From Amphiduros pacificus (Eukaryota; Annelida; Polychaeta; Phyllodocida; Hesionidae), in the NCBI GenBank assembly GCA_949316495.1, contig OX439004.1, positions 54,592,159 to 54,656,158 on the forward strand: a DNA stretch of 64,000 nt, given 5' to 3'. This document shows, piece by piece, positions 1 to 10,982 of this stretch; the first letter of the stretch is position 1; every line of letters begins with the position of its first letter. The notes beneath the pieces are model-generated. The model did not search any database, was not told the DNA's origin, and saw only the letters and a program-made list of their open reading frames with translations. The translations under genes and the position numbers were made by a program.

Positions 1-358
1 TTGCATTTCAGAAAAGAAGTGAAAAATTTCTGCTTTTATCAATTCTTGCTTACATATATATTATGATATTATCGTAGCATCCCCAATTTTCTGTTTCTGT
101 AAAAACAGTAGTTTACATTCTACAGAATGAACGTTGATGCAGAAGGAGCTATCATATTGCATTCCTATTACCTGTACATTGTATGTCTACACACGGTCTT
201 CATAGTGCATGATATTGGGAGATACTCTACCTCTCTGTCATTCCAGATGATTTCACCAACATATTCCTTGTTATTAGGTCATATACCATATGTACCAACA
301 GATACATTTTGACCATCTGTTTTGTGAAAGTGTCTGGCTGATTGTGAACTGACAATCT
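1..358. other. AT-rich flank, no gene seen
   Basis: Only a short open frame (127-312, 61 codons) with no recognisable domain, signal or splice context. I see no gene or repeat here before the minisatellite starts. Confidence 0.5.
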
Positions 359-2090
359 TGGGTGCCTTTCCTATGACTGTCTCTCTAGTCTAGTGCCTTT
401 CCTATGACAGTCTCTCTAGTCTGGTGCCTTTCCTATGACAGTCTCTCCAGTCTGGTGCCTTTCCTATGACTGTCTCTCTAGTCTGGTGCCTTACCTATGA
501 CTGTCTCTCTAGTCTGGTGCCTTTCCTATGACAGTCTCTCCAGTCTGGTGCCTTTCCTATGACTGTCTCTCTAGTCTGGTGCCTTTCCTATGACAGTCTC
601 TCTAGTCTGGTGCCGCCTTTCCTATGACTGTCTCTAGTATGGTGCCTTTCCTATGACAGTCTCTCCAGTCTGGTGCCTTTCCTATGACAGTCTCCAGTCT
701 GGTGCCTTTCCTATGACAGTCTCTCCAGTCTGGTGCCTTTCCTATGACAGTCTCTCTACTATGGTGCCTTTCCTATGACAGTCTCTCCAGTCTGGTGCCT
801 TTCCTATGACAGTCTCCAGTCTGGTGCCTTTCCTATGACAGTCTCTCTAGTATGGTGCCTTTCCTATGACAGTCTCTCTAGTCTGGTGCCTTTCCTATGA
901 CAGTCTCTCCAGTCTGGTGCCTTTCCTATGACAGTCTCTCCAGTCTGGTGCCTTTCCTATGACAGTCTCTCTAGTCTGGTGCCTGTCCTATGACAGTCTC
1001 TCCAGTCTGGTGCCTTTCCTATGACAGTCTCTCCAGTCTGGTGCATTTCCTATGACAGTCTCTCTAGTCTGGTGCCTTTCCTATGACAGTCTCTCTAGTC
1101 TGGTGCCTTTCCTATGACTGTCTCTCTAGTCTGGTGCCTTTCCTATGACAGTCTCTCCAGTCTGGTGCCTTTCCTATGACAGTCTCTCTAGTCTGGTGCC
1201 TTTCCTATGACAGTCTCTCCAGTCTGGTGCCTTTCCTATGACAGTCTCACTAGTCTAGTGCCTTTCCTATGACAGTCTCTCTAGTCTGGTGCCTTTCCTA
1301 TGACAGTCTCTCTAGTCTGGTGCCTTTCCTATGACAGTCTCTCCAGTCTGGTGCCTTTCCTATGACCGTCTCTCTAGTCTGGTGCCTTTCCTATGACAGT
1401 CTCTCTAGTCTGGTGCCTTTCCTATGACAGTCTCTCTAGTCTGGTGCCTTTCCTATGACTGTCTCTCTAGTCTGGTGCCTTTCCTATGACAGTCTCTCCA
1501 GTCTGGTGCCTTTCCTATGACAGTCTCTCCAGTCTGGTGCCTTTCCTATGACAGTCTCTCCAGTCTGGTGCCTTTCCTATGACAGTCTCTCCAGTCTGGT
1601 GCCTTTCCTATGACAGTCTCTCCAGTCTGGTGCCTTTCCTATGACAGTCTCTCCAGTCTGGTGCCTTTCCTATGAGTCTCTCCAGTCTGGTGCCTTTCCT
1701 ATGACAGTCTCTAGTCTAGTGCCTTTCCTATGACAGTCTCTCTAGTCTGGTGCCTTTCCTATGGCAGTCTCTCCAATCTGGTGCCTTTCCTATGACAGTC
1801 TCTAGTCTAGTGCCTTTCCTATGACAGTCTCTCTAGTCTAGTGCCTTTCCTATGACAGTCTCTCTAGTCTAGTGCCTTTCCTATGACTGTCTCTCTAGTC
1901 TGGTGCCTTTCCTATGACAGTCTCTCTAGTCTTGTGCCTTTCCTATGAATGTCTCTCTAGTCTGGTGCCTTTCCTATGACAGTCTCTCCAGTCTGGTGCC
2001 TGTCCTATGACTGTATCTCTAGTCTGGTGCCTTACCTATGACCGTCTCTCTAGTCTGGTCCCTGTCCTATGACTGTATCTCTAGTCTGGT
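359..2090. repeat. 31-bp minisatellite
   Basis: About 56 head-to-tail copies of a 31-bp unit that begins CCTTTCCTATGACAGTCTCT and ends CTAGTCTGGTG. Variation is mostly single bases (ACAGTC/ACTGTC, TCCAG/TCTAG) plus a few units shortened by 2-4 bp (near 680, 1675 and 1715). 31 is not a multiple of three and no frame stays open, so it is not coding. Divergence increases at the right end (after about 1990). Confidence 0.95.
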
Positions 2091-2848
2091 GTTTGTTGTC
2101 TGGTCCCTACTCAGGTACTAAGTCTTCCAAAAATGTGACATAATTTTAAGCAAAATGTTTTCCAGAGGTTTTAATGTGCAAGGAATTTATTCATTGCATA
2201 AAGTTGCCTTGAATAGCCCTATTTTGATTAAAGACTTCCAATAGAAACTTGATAATTTCTGGAATGATCTCTTCTGCTTTTTGGAAAAAAGTCTCGTAAA
2301 TAAAATATTTCTTTAGGCCAATTGCTTTGGGTAATCGTATTGTGCTGAAGATTTTCAAAACGAATAGACAAGATAGAAATAACCATGCTCCATTTGAGCA
2401 GCAAGGTTTGTGAATATATATATTTTAATCTGGTCTGGGTATTACCAGAAAATGTCAGGAATATATCCTATCACAGGTCAGCAATGATTCCATGAAATTA
2501 CATTTTTAGCTATGGACAAATTCTATTTTCTATAAGGCTCAGATTTTTGTCCATTTATGATTTTTTTAAAAAATCTAATAGCTATCACTGAGTTCATTAA
2601 CATAAATATTAGCCATTGAAAATCAAGCGAACAATTCGGGGCTAAATTCAATATGTGACATGCATTTTGATTGGTCAAAATTATCATCTGCCAAAGTGTT
2701 CTCTGGGGAAGATATTAAAGGATCATTTAGGAAGCAATTTTCTTAAAATGTTCACAAACATTACAAAATGCAATGATCAGCATAGAGGGATTTAGCCTCA
2801 GAATTTAATAATTTCTTTCTAGAAAAAATTACAAACCTTAGGGAAAAT
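2091..2848. other. Unannotated AT-rich spacer
   Basis: No open frame, splice-consistent exon or clear repeat was recognised between the minisatellite and the L2-like LINE. The right end (after about 2750) may be the LINE 5' part, too decayed to align by eye. Confidence 0.4.
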
Positions 2849-4101
2849 ATGAACAAAGTTGATAAAAACACGGAACCGCTAACCAAGGAAGTCAGATTCA
2901 ATACTCATTTGGAAAATTTCACATTATTAAATGATTCAGAAGTTAAGAAGTTAATTAAAGAATCTGCAAAGAAGTCACATGAGTTGGATCCCATCCCAAT
3001 CTGGCTTCTTAATGAGTGCATGGGTATGCCATTAATAAAGGCTATTATAAATAAATCAATCTCATTAGGCAACATGCCTAAAAATTATCTAAAGGTGGCC
3101 ATCATTAGACCCCTAATCAAGAAATTAGGCCTGATTAAGAAAAATTATAGACCAGTCTCAAATCTTGCCTACCTATCAAAACTAATAGAAAGGGCAATTT
3201 GTAGGTCATCTGGTAAGAAATGATATACAAGGTCTGTTTCAGTCAGCATATAAGGAGTTTCATAGCACTGAGACTGCATTGCTCAGGGTTCAAAATGACA
3301 TCTTAATGGATATTGATGATGGTAATGCTGGTACTACTTGACTTATCAGCGGCATTCGATACTATTGATCATGATATACTATTAAATAGATTGAAAAAAA
3401 GATGTGGTATTAAAGGCACTGCCTTGAAATGGTTTAGGTCATATTTATCAAATAGAAAACAATGTGTTACAATTGAGGGTAAAAGATCTGAAAAAATGAG
3501 TATTAAATATGGTGTCCCTCAAGGTTCTGTTCTGGGACCTTATTATTTACAGCATATATGGAGCCTTTATCAGATATTATTGGTAACTATGGTCTCAGGC
3601 ATCATATCTATGCTGATGGCACACAGCTTTACATCATCATTGATCCAAAGTCTGAATGAACCAGAGATAAGTCTTGTAAAGAGATGGAAAATTGTATTAT
3701 AAAGGTTAAAAAATTCATAATAGATAATAAAATGAAGATAAATGATGGAAAAACAGAAATGCTTTTATGTGGTAAAAGCTGTGAATTCAGAAAAGAAAAT
3801 ATACCAAACGATATATTAGTTGGTGAAACTAAAATCCCTAGATCAAAAACTGTTAAAGATCTGGGGGTTATCCTAGATCAAGAATTATCAATGAAATCAC
3901 AAATCAAAAAAATGTGTAAAAATGGGTTGAGATGAAAAGACTGCAAATACCCTGGCTCATGCTTTTGTTACTTCTACCCTGGATTATGGAAATGCACTTC
4001 TTGCTGGCTTATCAGGGTGTGAGATAAACAAACTGCAGAAATTACAAAATGCTGAAGCCAGAGTAGATGGGAAACTTAAAAAGAGGGAACATAATGCCTC
4101 A

Positions 4102-4203
4102 AACAAGCTGTTCCCGGATGTGCCGTGTGCAAAGAATTGGGTCAAATACGATCGCAGCGCTCTGAAAATGCAGCGTATATGGTAGAGCAGATAGGGAGAA
4201 TTG
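4102..4203 (+). repeat. ~100-bp repeat shared with 11490-11605
   Basis: The stretch starting ACAAGCTGTTCCC and ending GAGCAGATAGGG recurs in the same orientation at 11490-11605 with about 85 percent identity by eye. Here it lies inside the LINE fragment, between the HAFVTS block and the IDFKIS block. The second LINE copy on the minus strand has no obvious counterpart, so this may be an insertion, or a LINE segment that survives alone at the second site. Confidence 0.55.
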
Positions 4204-4528
4204 ATTTTAAGATATCTTTATTGACATGGAAGGCGCAAAATGGCCTTTGTCCCACAATATCTATCTCAGGTATTAAATTATAAATAAGGTTAGGTTTGGG
4301 ACTGCGGTCAAATGATAAAAATGAATATGTGGTACCTAGAACTAATCTGAAATCATATGGTGATAGGGCTTTCATGGTATATGCGCTGGAATGCCCTACC
4401 CCTTGAAGTGAAAAACTGCAAAACAGTGGACACTTTCAAGAAAATACTTAAGACTTATCTATATAGAAAGCATTATCTCGAAAAAAGCGCTATGAGCAGA
4501 CCTGGTCTGGTATAGCGCTATATAAATC

Positions 4529-4587
<59 letters not shown>
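4529..4587. repeat. (TTA)n microsatellite, LINE tail
   Basis: About 18 TTA/ATT units immediately after the LINE 3' hairpin; this is the microsatellite tail of the L2/CR1-type element. Confidence 0.9.
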
Positions 4588-4590
<3 letters not shown>

Positions 4591-4607
4591 CTCTAATGCT
4601 ATTTGGG

Positions 4608-4860
4608 GGCCACGGGCCGTGGCGCAGTTGGTTAGGGCGCCAGCTTATTAGCACCAGTTCCTCTGTGGTGATCCAAAGGTCGTGGGTTCGGACCCCGGCC
4701 GTGCCGGGATTGAACTCATGATACAATTTCCCACGTGAGCTGAGGCCTGTGCCAAAGGGTTAACCCATTGTCCTTGTAAATCTGTGACCGGGTGGGTTGT
4801 CATGTCAAGGACCTGCGACATGACAATTCAGTGAGGCAGCACTATATCTGCTACAAGTAT
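4608..4860 (+). mobile_element. tRNA-derived SINE, copy 1 (3'-truncated)
   Basis: Starts GGCCACGGGCCGTGGCGCAG. A perfect pol III A box (TGGCGCAGTTGG, about 4619) and a B box (GGGTTCGGACCCC, about 4684) mark the tRNA-related head. The body, from the GAACTCATGATACAATTTCC segment to the CATGACAATTCAGTG segment, aligns closely with the complete copy at 40294-40616, but this copy stops at GCTACAAGTA and lacks the 3' tail. It sits just after the LINE (TTA)n tail. Confidence 0.9.
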
Positions 4861-5152
4861 TGCCAATGTATTTGTGAATGTAACCCTTTCCATATGCTTT
4901 TGTGGAAGTGATATTTTAGACATCAAAGAGAGCAACCACCAATCACACTGCTGCTGGTCGGTGGCCCATATCATATGTACCAAAAACGAAAAATTTATAA
5001 ACACATAACTTTGTTACTTACTTTTAATAGGAAAAAGATATGTTACATAAGCCAAATTAATATAAATAATGCTTTCAATATTCTAGTCACTGACATGATG
5101 ATAAAACAACTGCATCCTTTGTCAATATTGAGCTAGTGTTTGTGAGGTCAGT
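4861..5152. other. Spacer left of P2X7-like ORF
   Basis: AT-rich DNA with no recognised gene. It probably includes the left end of the Kolobok-like element, but no terminal inverted repeat or flanking TTAA pair could be identified by eye. Confidence 0.35.
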
Positions 5153-5839
5153 TTATGACCATTTGTGTCCCATGTATGGAATGGTTGGGAAGTTAGGTAA
5201 CCAATTTCTCACTAATGACAGTACACAATCTGGAATTATATCCCTTGGGTGCTTTGGGTTTGGTCCTGACCATGTATACACAGCACAATCTCGAAGTGCA
5301 GCAGCTTTCTTGTCTTGGTAGGACTGTTTGTCAAATGCACCATGATGAAGGAGCATCACCTAAAATCTCTGGTAGTGGTTTTTCCTGACCCTGCTATTGG
5401 CCTGTGATGCAAGATGTGGTCCTTGCTCCCACCACATCTGCCTATCGCTGTTGTCTGTGATACAGGGGCGACACAGACACCAAGGACATTCTTCATCAGA
5501 ATTCTCCACAATCCGTAACCCATAGTTACTGTGATCTGTTGAATCATCATTGTCCTCACACCTGTCTTGAACTATAGCTCCACATTGATCACATGTCTCT
5601 GCAGCTTCTGATTCAGAATAAGATGAGAGCGAGATGTCACGATCTACAATTTTACTATCATCATGGTCATTAGCATCACCTGAACCAAAAAACTCTAGTG
5701 GCCAGTCATTTATAAGCCAACTTCTGTATATATATTCCCTTTGTTCCTCAGTTACAGTCAAAGATAAGACTGACCTCTCTTCTTTAGTAGCCATGGTAGG
5801 GAACTGCAGTGTAGTGCTCTCTGTTATAGATGCCCTCAA
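5153..5839 (-). pseudogene. P2X7-C-terminus-like cysteine-rich protein (transposon companion)
   Basis: A minus-strand reading frame of about 228 codons from ATG at 5839. Residues 1-90 are acidic and Ser-rich; then come a CDQCG motif, a CPWCLCRPC cluster, and a C-terminal block with RDIIPDCVLSLVRNWLPN and IPYMGHKW. This R-x-IP-x-CV...VR...(F/L)P...Y-x-G-x-K pattern resembles the intracellular C-terminal domain of P2X7 receptors, which is also found in many invertebrate proteins without a channel. A single in-frame TAG (5360-5362) interrupts it where relatives, as I recall them, carry Trp (TGG to TAG). It is divergent from the DDE transposase at 6382, with about 540 bp between the starts, so both likely belonged to one element. 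The function of such companion proteins is unknown. The P2X7 link is from pattern memory only. Confidence 0.6.
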
Positions 5840-5872
5840 CTGGCCTTTTTTCCCACCACAAGTGACCTAATT

Positions 5873-6381
5873 ACCACAATCTTGTAAGATGATCCTATGT
5901 TATCTCTTGAACCCCAGTTGTCTCAGTGCTGGTGATCTGTTATTTTAGATGCCTAATTGGTTACATCCTATGACAAGGGCAACTCCAAAATATTATATTT
6001 ATATGCATTTTGTAATGCAAAAAACCTTTTATGGTAAAAATGGATCATTCACTTTCGTTTCATAGAAAGACAAATATTGTTTGGATAGCTATGTAAAAAA
6101 ATTGCTCATAATGTGTAAATGATCTGTTGTAATAGATAGTGTCTGGATTTGCCCATGCATTGTGCATCACATAAAGGAAGAGCATGGGAAAATACAGTCA
6201 GTCTCAATCCTCTTGTGAGAGCACATGGACTACTTCCTGACTTGGAGATTTATGTATAGTATCAAATATTGGTGAATGATTGCTTGCTAGGTTGAAAGTC
6301 TATTAATTATTAGGTAATGTTTCATGCCCTCTGGGTTGCAAGCAGACATTTAATTTCATTTAAGTGATTTATATATGTACA
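5873..6381. promoter_or_regulatory. Divergent intergenic region of the transposon
   Basis: About 500 bp between the two divergent starts. It would have to hold both promoters. No clear core motif was recognised, so this is inferred from gene arrangement only. Confidence 0.25.
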
Positions 6382-7990
6382 ATGGCTGAAGGAAGGCCTC
6401 CTAGGACCAGAGCCCCATGCTTCAAATTAGAAATACCAGGGGATGACACTGTGAAAGAAAGTATAAGGAATAAGTTGATACAAATCAAAGACATTCTCTC
6501 TCAGAAATTACAAAAAAGTGCAAACAATGCTGATGTCTTGGAAACAGCTCTGGAGGCATGGTTGGACAGAGAAGGTACAAGTGGACCAGCATCAAGTAGT
6601 AGAAGGCGTTCTCAGTCTCCGCCAACTTCACACACTACATGCAGAACATGTCCGTAGACAAAATACTGAGCAGGATATGTTTGTGACATGCAGAGATTCC
6701 ATCAGCAGACTGATGGCAATGTCAGGGGCACAGGAGATATTTCAATTCAAATCTAGCAATAAAAATGTGCTCAAGTCAGGCCATATAGCTATCTTCAAAC
6801 TGAAATGTGGAAAGAAAAAGGGTCACACTTACAGTTGGTCATCATCGCAAAAACAGCAAATGGCAGTTATCTTGCTAACGAATGTATCAAACATGGACTG
6901 ATGTTTAGTGGAATGAGGCCAAGTCATAACACTAGATTTGTGAAGGGTTCTGGATTGGGCTCTATCCACAAGAGGAGAAGAAAGGTCTATAGACAGTTGC
7001 CCCATTGGTCAGGGCAGAGTATGAGGACAGTATTGACACTGCTCTGATGTAAGAACAGGCAGCAAATGTACTGTTAGAGGACCAGCTTAGGAACGCTATA
7101 GACATTCAGACTGATGCTAGGCATGGACATCGGAGAAATGCCAAAGACACAAGTGTTGTTTGTTTAGGAGAAAGGACAAACAAGGTCATAATGCATGTCC
7201 ATGTCACCAAAGCAGATGATGCAGTCACTCAGCGATATGAAATCATCGGTACTGTCAAGCTGTATGACCACCTTGACAACAATGACATAAATGTGGATGT
7301 TCACACACATGATATGAACATGGGTGTTAATGGGTAGCTGCAGAGAGAAAGACCACAGGTACAGAACCAAAATGAAAGGTGACATGGCATCAAAGGCTTA
7401 AAAAAACAAGTGCAAAGGTAATAAGTGGCATGAAAAAAAGCATGGGGAAAAGTTGGCACCCAGAACTGGAAGACAAATTGGAGCCACTCAGTACTAATGC
7501 TTACTATGCTATTGATAACTGTGGTGGATATGGAAATATTTTGAAAGCCTGCCTGCTAAATGCTGTTCAGCATTATAAGAACATTCACACAGACTGTCAT
7601 CAAACCTCAAGATGCAAGACTGACTCAAATTATCAGCCCTCAAGAATTGTGATAACACAACTGATAGCAGAGGAGCTTCTCTCTGGTGCTATCAGAAGGT
7701 CCATGCTATTTAAATATTCACCTAAATTTGTTCTGGGCAGGGAGACAGCTCATGTTGAAAGCTTCAACAACACTATGAACATGTTCCATGATAAATGGAT
7801 ATTCTATAGTGACCTGGAATACAAGATATGCTCTCACATAGCTGTTCTACACTGGAATGAAAATGTGGGAAGAGAACAAACATCTGTTTGGGAAGCTCAG
7901 GTCAACAGGGCTGGTACCAGAGGGTCCAATAAGAGAAAGAATTATAAGGACCCATCTTATACATACAGGTTAAATGTATATATGGATATA
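6382..7990 (+). pseudogene. Kolobok-like DDE transposase, frameshifted
   Basis: Starts MAEGRPPRTRAPCF at 6382. Coding-like sequence passes through at least four frames: 6382-6655, then about 6620-6800, then about 6850-7040, then 7090-7336 (ended by an in-frame TAG), then 7379-7990. Conserved pieces are TDARHGHRRNAKDTSVV (candidate first catalytic Asp, about 7113), VHTHDMNMGVNG (second Asp, about 7310) and HVESFNNTMNMFHDKW (candidate Glu, about 7760), with CHQTSRC between. The spacing and the D / HxHD / VES-N signature fit Kolobok-superfamily transposases as I know them. An upstream KDILSQKL...LEAWLD helix is present, but no intact THAP-type finger was seen. It is clearly dead; the assignment is moderately sure and rests on motifs. 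Confidence 0.65.
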
Positions 7991-8029
7991 TGGATCATAA
8001 ATTCCAGTGATGAGCATCATGTGTTATGG

Positions 8030-8034
<5 letters not shown>

Positions 8035-8066
<32 letters not shown>
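8035..8066. repeat. (TA)n microsatellite
   Basis: Pure TA run of about 16 units just 3' of the transposase remnant. Confidence 0.9.
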
Positions 8067-8070
<4 letters not shown>

Positions 8071-8300
8071 GAATGCGTGCATTTATTATTGGTATGTTAA
8101 AATATTTTATAGTCACTGAAAGAAGTTAGGAATGAATGAGCTGGGCAGAGAGACAGGTAGACTGGATGGTTTTTCCTGCCATGTGTGTTGTGTTTACAAA
8201 CAGCCTGGCCTGCTACCAGCAGCATCCGGTGGGCTATGAGTGGATAGCTTGACCAACGGTCAACTTGGCCAGGCAACTGTGTGGTGTGGGGCAGAACCAA

Positions 8301-10080
8301 TCACCAGCTGGTGCCAAATCTGGGGCGGGGTTCACTGACCGTACGGCTTTTCAGGGGTACTGGACCCCCCTCTTTAAGACGGGTCTTAAGAACTGATAGG
8401 CAAGTGCCATCATTAGATCTCAAGCACATGTCCCCATGTTTTACTTGGAGTAGGTAACACAAGTAAGCCTGACCATTAAGGGCCTTCCAGGTCATGAGTA
8501 GAATTTTGAAATCAATCCTAACATGAACAGGGAGCCAATGTAGTTCCTTAAGTTTTTCTGATATATGATCAAACAGTAAGCAATATTTTAAATTGGATTC
8601 GAGCCCGTACATGTAGCCAGTGCAGTTGAAGGTGACAGGCAGTTTACCACTGATGTGATCAAATTTTCTGAGACGCCCCACTACTCTGGCAGCAGAGTTC
8701 TGTAATTTTTGGAGTTTTCTAATTTCAACGTCGGGGATACCAACCAGTAACGCATTCCCATAGTCCAAGGAAGAGGTAACAAAGGCATGTTTCGGCAGCC
8801 CTGTCATCTAATGATTGCCTAATGGCTGAGATGTTTCTAATGTGGTAGTACCTGACATTTTGGCTATTGCTAATGTGTGTTGACCCCATCAGCAAGCCAT
8901 TTTGACCAGTAAGGTCCCACCTTACAGCAGATCTACTATGGGTACAGATCAATATTTCAGTCTTATCATCATTTAGCTTCATTTTGTTAGATACTAGGAA
9001 GGCTCTGATTTTACCTATGCAACTCTCTAATCTCAGTTTAGATATCCCAATACTATCCTGTTTGTGGTTAACAGGAATGTATATCTGGGTGTCATCAGCA
9101 TATAAATGGTAAGACATACCAAATTCTTCCAAAATGTCGTCCAAAGGTGACATATACATTGAAAAGAGAATTGGTCCCAGGACTGAACCCTGGGGGCCGC
9201 CCGACTTGATGTCAATTGTGGCAGATCTGACATTCTCCACAATGACAGATTGCTTTCTGTCAGAAGACTTTATCCATTCAAGGGCATTGCCTGTCACCTT
9301 CAAATGTTCATGTAGTCTATCCACCAGAATACTGTGATCAATAGTATCAAACGCAGCAGAAAGGTCTAAGAGCACAAGCATTACTGAGTCCCTATTGTCT
9401 AGTGATCTAAGTATTTCATTATGAACCCTAATCAGTGCAGTTTCAGTACTGTGCCCATCCTTGTAAGCAGACTGAAACTTACTTGTAAGGCCATTTCTTA
9501 CCAAGTGGGGAATCAGCTGAGTGGATACAGCCCTTTCGGTGAGTTTAGAAATGTAAGGGAGATTAGATATTGGACGATAATTGGACTTTATTAGGTCCAG
9601 ACCTATTTTCTGAGTAAAGTGGTGATAAGGGCTATTTTCATGCTCAAAGGCATATAAGCGTCAGTGATGGATTTGTTGATAATTGTGGTGATTATTGGAA
9701 GTAGTTCATCCATGAATTCATGCAGCATCCATGTCGGCATAGGATCAATGCTGCATTACTTGATCAGAAGTCAGACTTCAGAAAAATGTGAGTGGCTTAA
9801 AGCTAGACAATGCACCAGGTTCAGCTTGGGCATTAGAATTAAGATGTACAGTGGCACCATCAGATGACCTGTTAATGTTAGGTGTGTGAGTAAAAGAAAT
9901 GTCATTTTGAGTGGTGCCATCTGGTGTCAGATTACTAATATCCATATTCGTAATATCCATTTTATCAATGTCAGCCTTAATTCTTTTAACCTTATGGAAG
10001 AATTTGTTGAAATCCTCGACAAGTTCAGTTAGATCATTTCTTTCAGGCAAGGGGGTATTTTTATTTTTGCACATTAGGTC
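8301..10080 (-). mobile_element. L2/CR1-type LINE, minus strand, 5'-truncated
   Basis: Read from right to left: an N-terminal RT leader (10074-9778, ending in broken sequence), then fingers/palm in 9504-8725 with SAYKDGHSTETALIRVHNE, LLDLSAAFDTIDHSILVDRL, GPQGSVLGPILF and an intact YADDTQIYIP box, then the thumb/C-terminal part 8807-8301 with TSSLDYGNALLVGIP and KELHWLPVHVRIDFK. It is the same clade as the fragment at 2849-4587 but a different subfamily. The main RT frame shifts near 8800. No endonuclease domain was found upstream, so it is probably 5'-truncated near 10.1 kb. Confidence 0.85.
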
Positions 10081-10610
10081 ATCAATTGTTTAAAATAGTT
10101 TTTTCGGATTTTGAGAAAGTAGTCTTTGTCACCATATTTGTATATCTTGAGTGGTACAGTTTTTTCTCAAATTATGTTTAATTTCCATTCACATTCCTAT
10201 TTCTCTGAGCAAGGAACAATGCAGTATGGTGAATTACCTGATCAGGAGACATAAATGTAACTTGTTTTGCCAAATTTCGAAGGCTGGCATTGGCTTGTTC
10301 ATTTGCTTGTGAATTTACATTGTTGAGATTTGGCTTTGTAAGAATTCATATTGTAGCCCTGAGAACAAGTTGTGTGATCACGCATATGGAGCCTGTCAAC
10401 AAAGAAACATGTTTCTTTTACTCTCCTAGGTTCACGACTTAAGCATAATTCATGGAGATTGCAACTATTATCATAAATATATATTCATATTTGGCAAAAG
10501 TGTCTCAAATCTTGTGAGAAATATATTGAATGTTGGTGATTCAACCTGGGTCATAAGTGAGAAGCCAATGCAAATCTCATGTTCACAAAACGCTGTGAAC
10601 AGTTCTGGAG

Positions 10611-10982
10611 TTAATGTTGCATGCTGTTTACTAAGTTTACGGCATTCATCCCGGCACTTCTTGGTAGCACTTTTAACTTTGAAACCTGATTTGCTCTGTA
10701 TGTCCTGAATTCCATTGTCACCGGGAAATTGGGAAAAAATTCAAGTGAACTTGAAGACAAATTTCCATATTGATCTGGCCTTGGAATTTCGCTAGATTCA
10801 AATAGCTCTGATATCTTGGTCAGGATCAAAGGTAACAAGGCTTGAAGATGCTTATCCAAGCAACCACCTATAGTGTGCTTTTTCACCGCATTTGCTATAA
10901 TGGGTATATTGGCCTGTGAAATACCCAATTTTCTTGATTGCTGACTGTCTGTTATGTCCACTTTACCTGAAACAGAATCCAC
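10611..10982 (-). CDS. Unrecognised ORF, possibly LINE-related
   Basis: A 123-codon frame beginning MDSVSGKVDITDSQQ, helix-rich (a DKHLQALLPLILTKISELFE segment), with no domain I recognise. It lies 5' (on the minus strand) of the truncated L2/CR1-type LINE and could be an ORF1 remnant, an exon of the neighbouring minus-strand gene, or chance. No splice sites were confirmed. Confidence 0.2.
   Translation of the reverse strand: MDSVSGKVDITDSQQSRKLGISQANIPIIANAVKKHTIGGCLDKHLQALLPLILTKISELFESSEIPRPDQYGNLSSSSLEFFPNFPVTMEFRTYRANQVSKLKVLPRSAGMNAVNLVNSMQH

Larger units (their letters stand above)
2849..4587 (+). mobile_element. Decayed L2/CR1-type LINE, 3' part
   Basis: Reverse-transcriptase remnants lie in order on the plus strand: an N-terminal RT segment with NYRPVSNLAYLSKLIE (about 3144-3190), then LLDLSAAFDTIDHDILLNRL and GVPQGSVLGP (3330-3540), then a YADG box (from YADD; second Asp lost) near 3608, then HAFVTSTLDYGNALL near 3960 and IDFKISLLTWKA near 4200. 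The order matches L2/CR1-clade ORF2 C-terminal halves. Frames change several times and no endonuclease domain is seen, so it is 5'-truncated and dead. The 3' UTR keeps a short hairpin (7-bp stem GCGCTAT/ATAGCGC, 4487-4518) followed by (TTA)n, as is usual for this LINE group. Confidence 0.85.
5153..7990. mobile_element. Kolobok-like DNA transposon (decayed), two divergent ORFs
   Basis: The span covers the minus-strand P2X7-like ORF and the plus-strand DDE transposase. Outer ends are not defined; these coordinates mark only the coding parts. Kolobok elements normally have TTAA duplications and short inverted ends, which I could not locate. The transposase is broken by several frameshifts and one or more stops, so the copy is inactive. 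Confidence 0.5.

Noticed and set aside
4608-4700. tRNA gene at the SINE heads (also 40294 and 51679)
   Set aside because: A and B boxes are present but the sequence continues into a shared SINE body with tail and target duplication, and no acceptor stem pairing was found.
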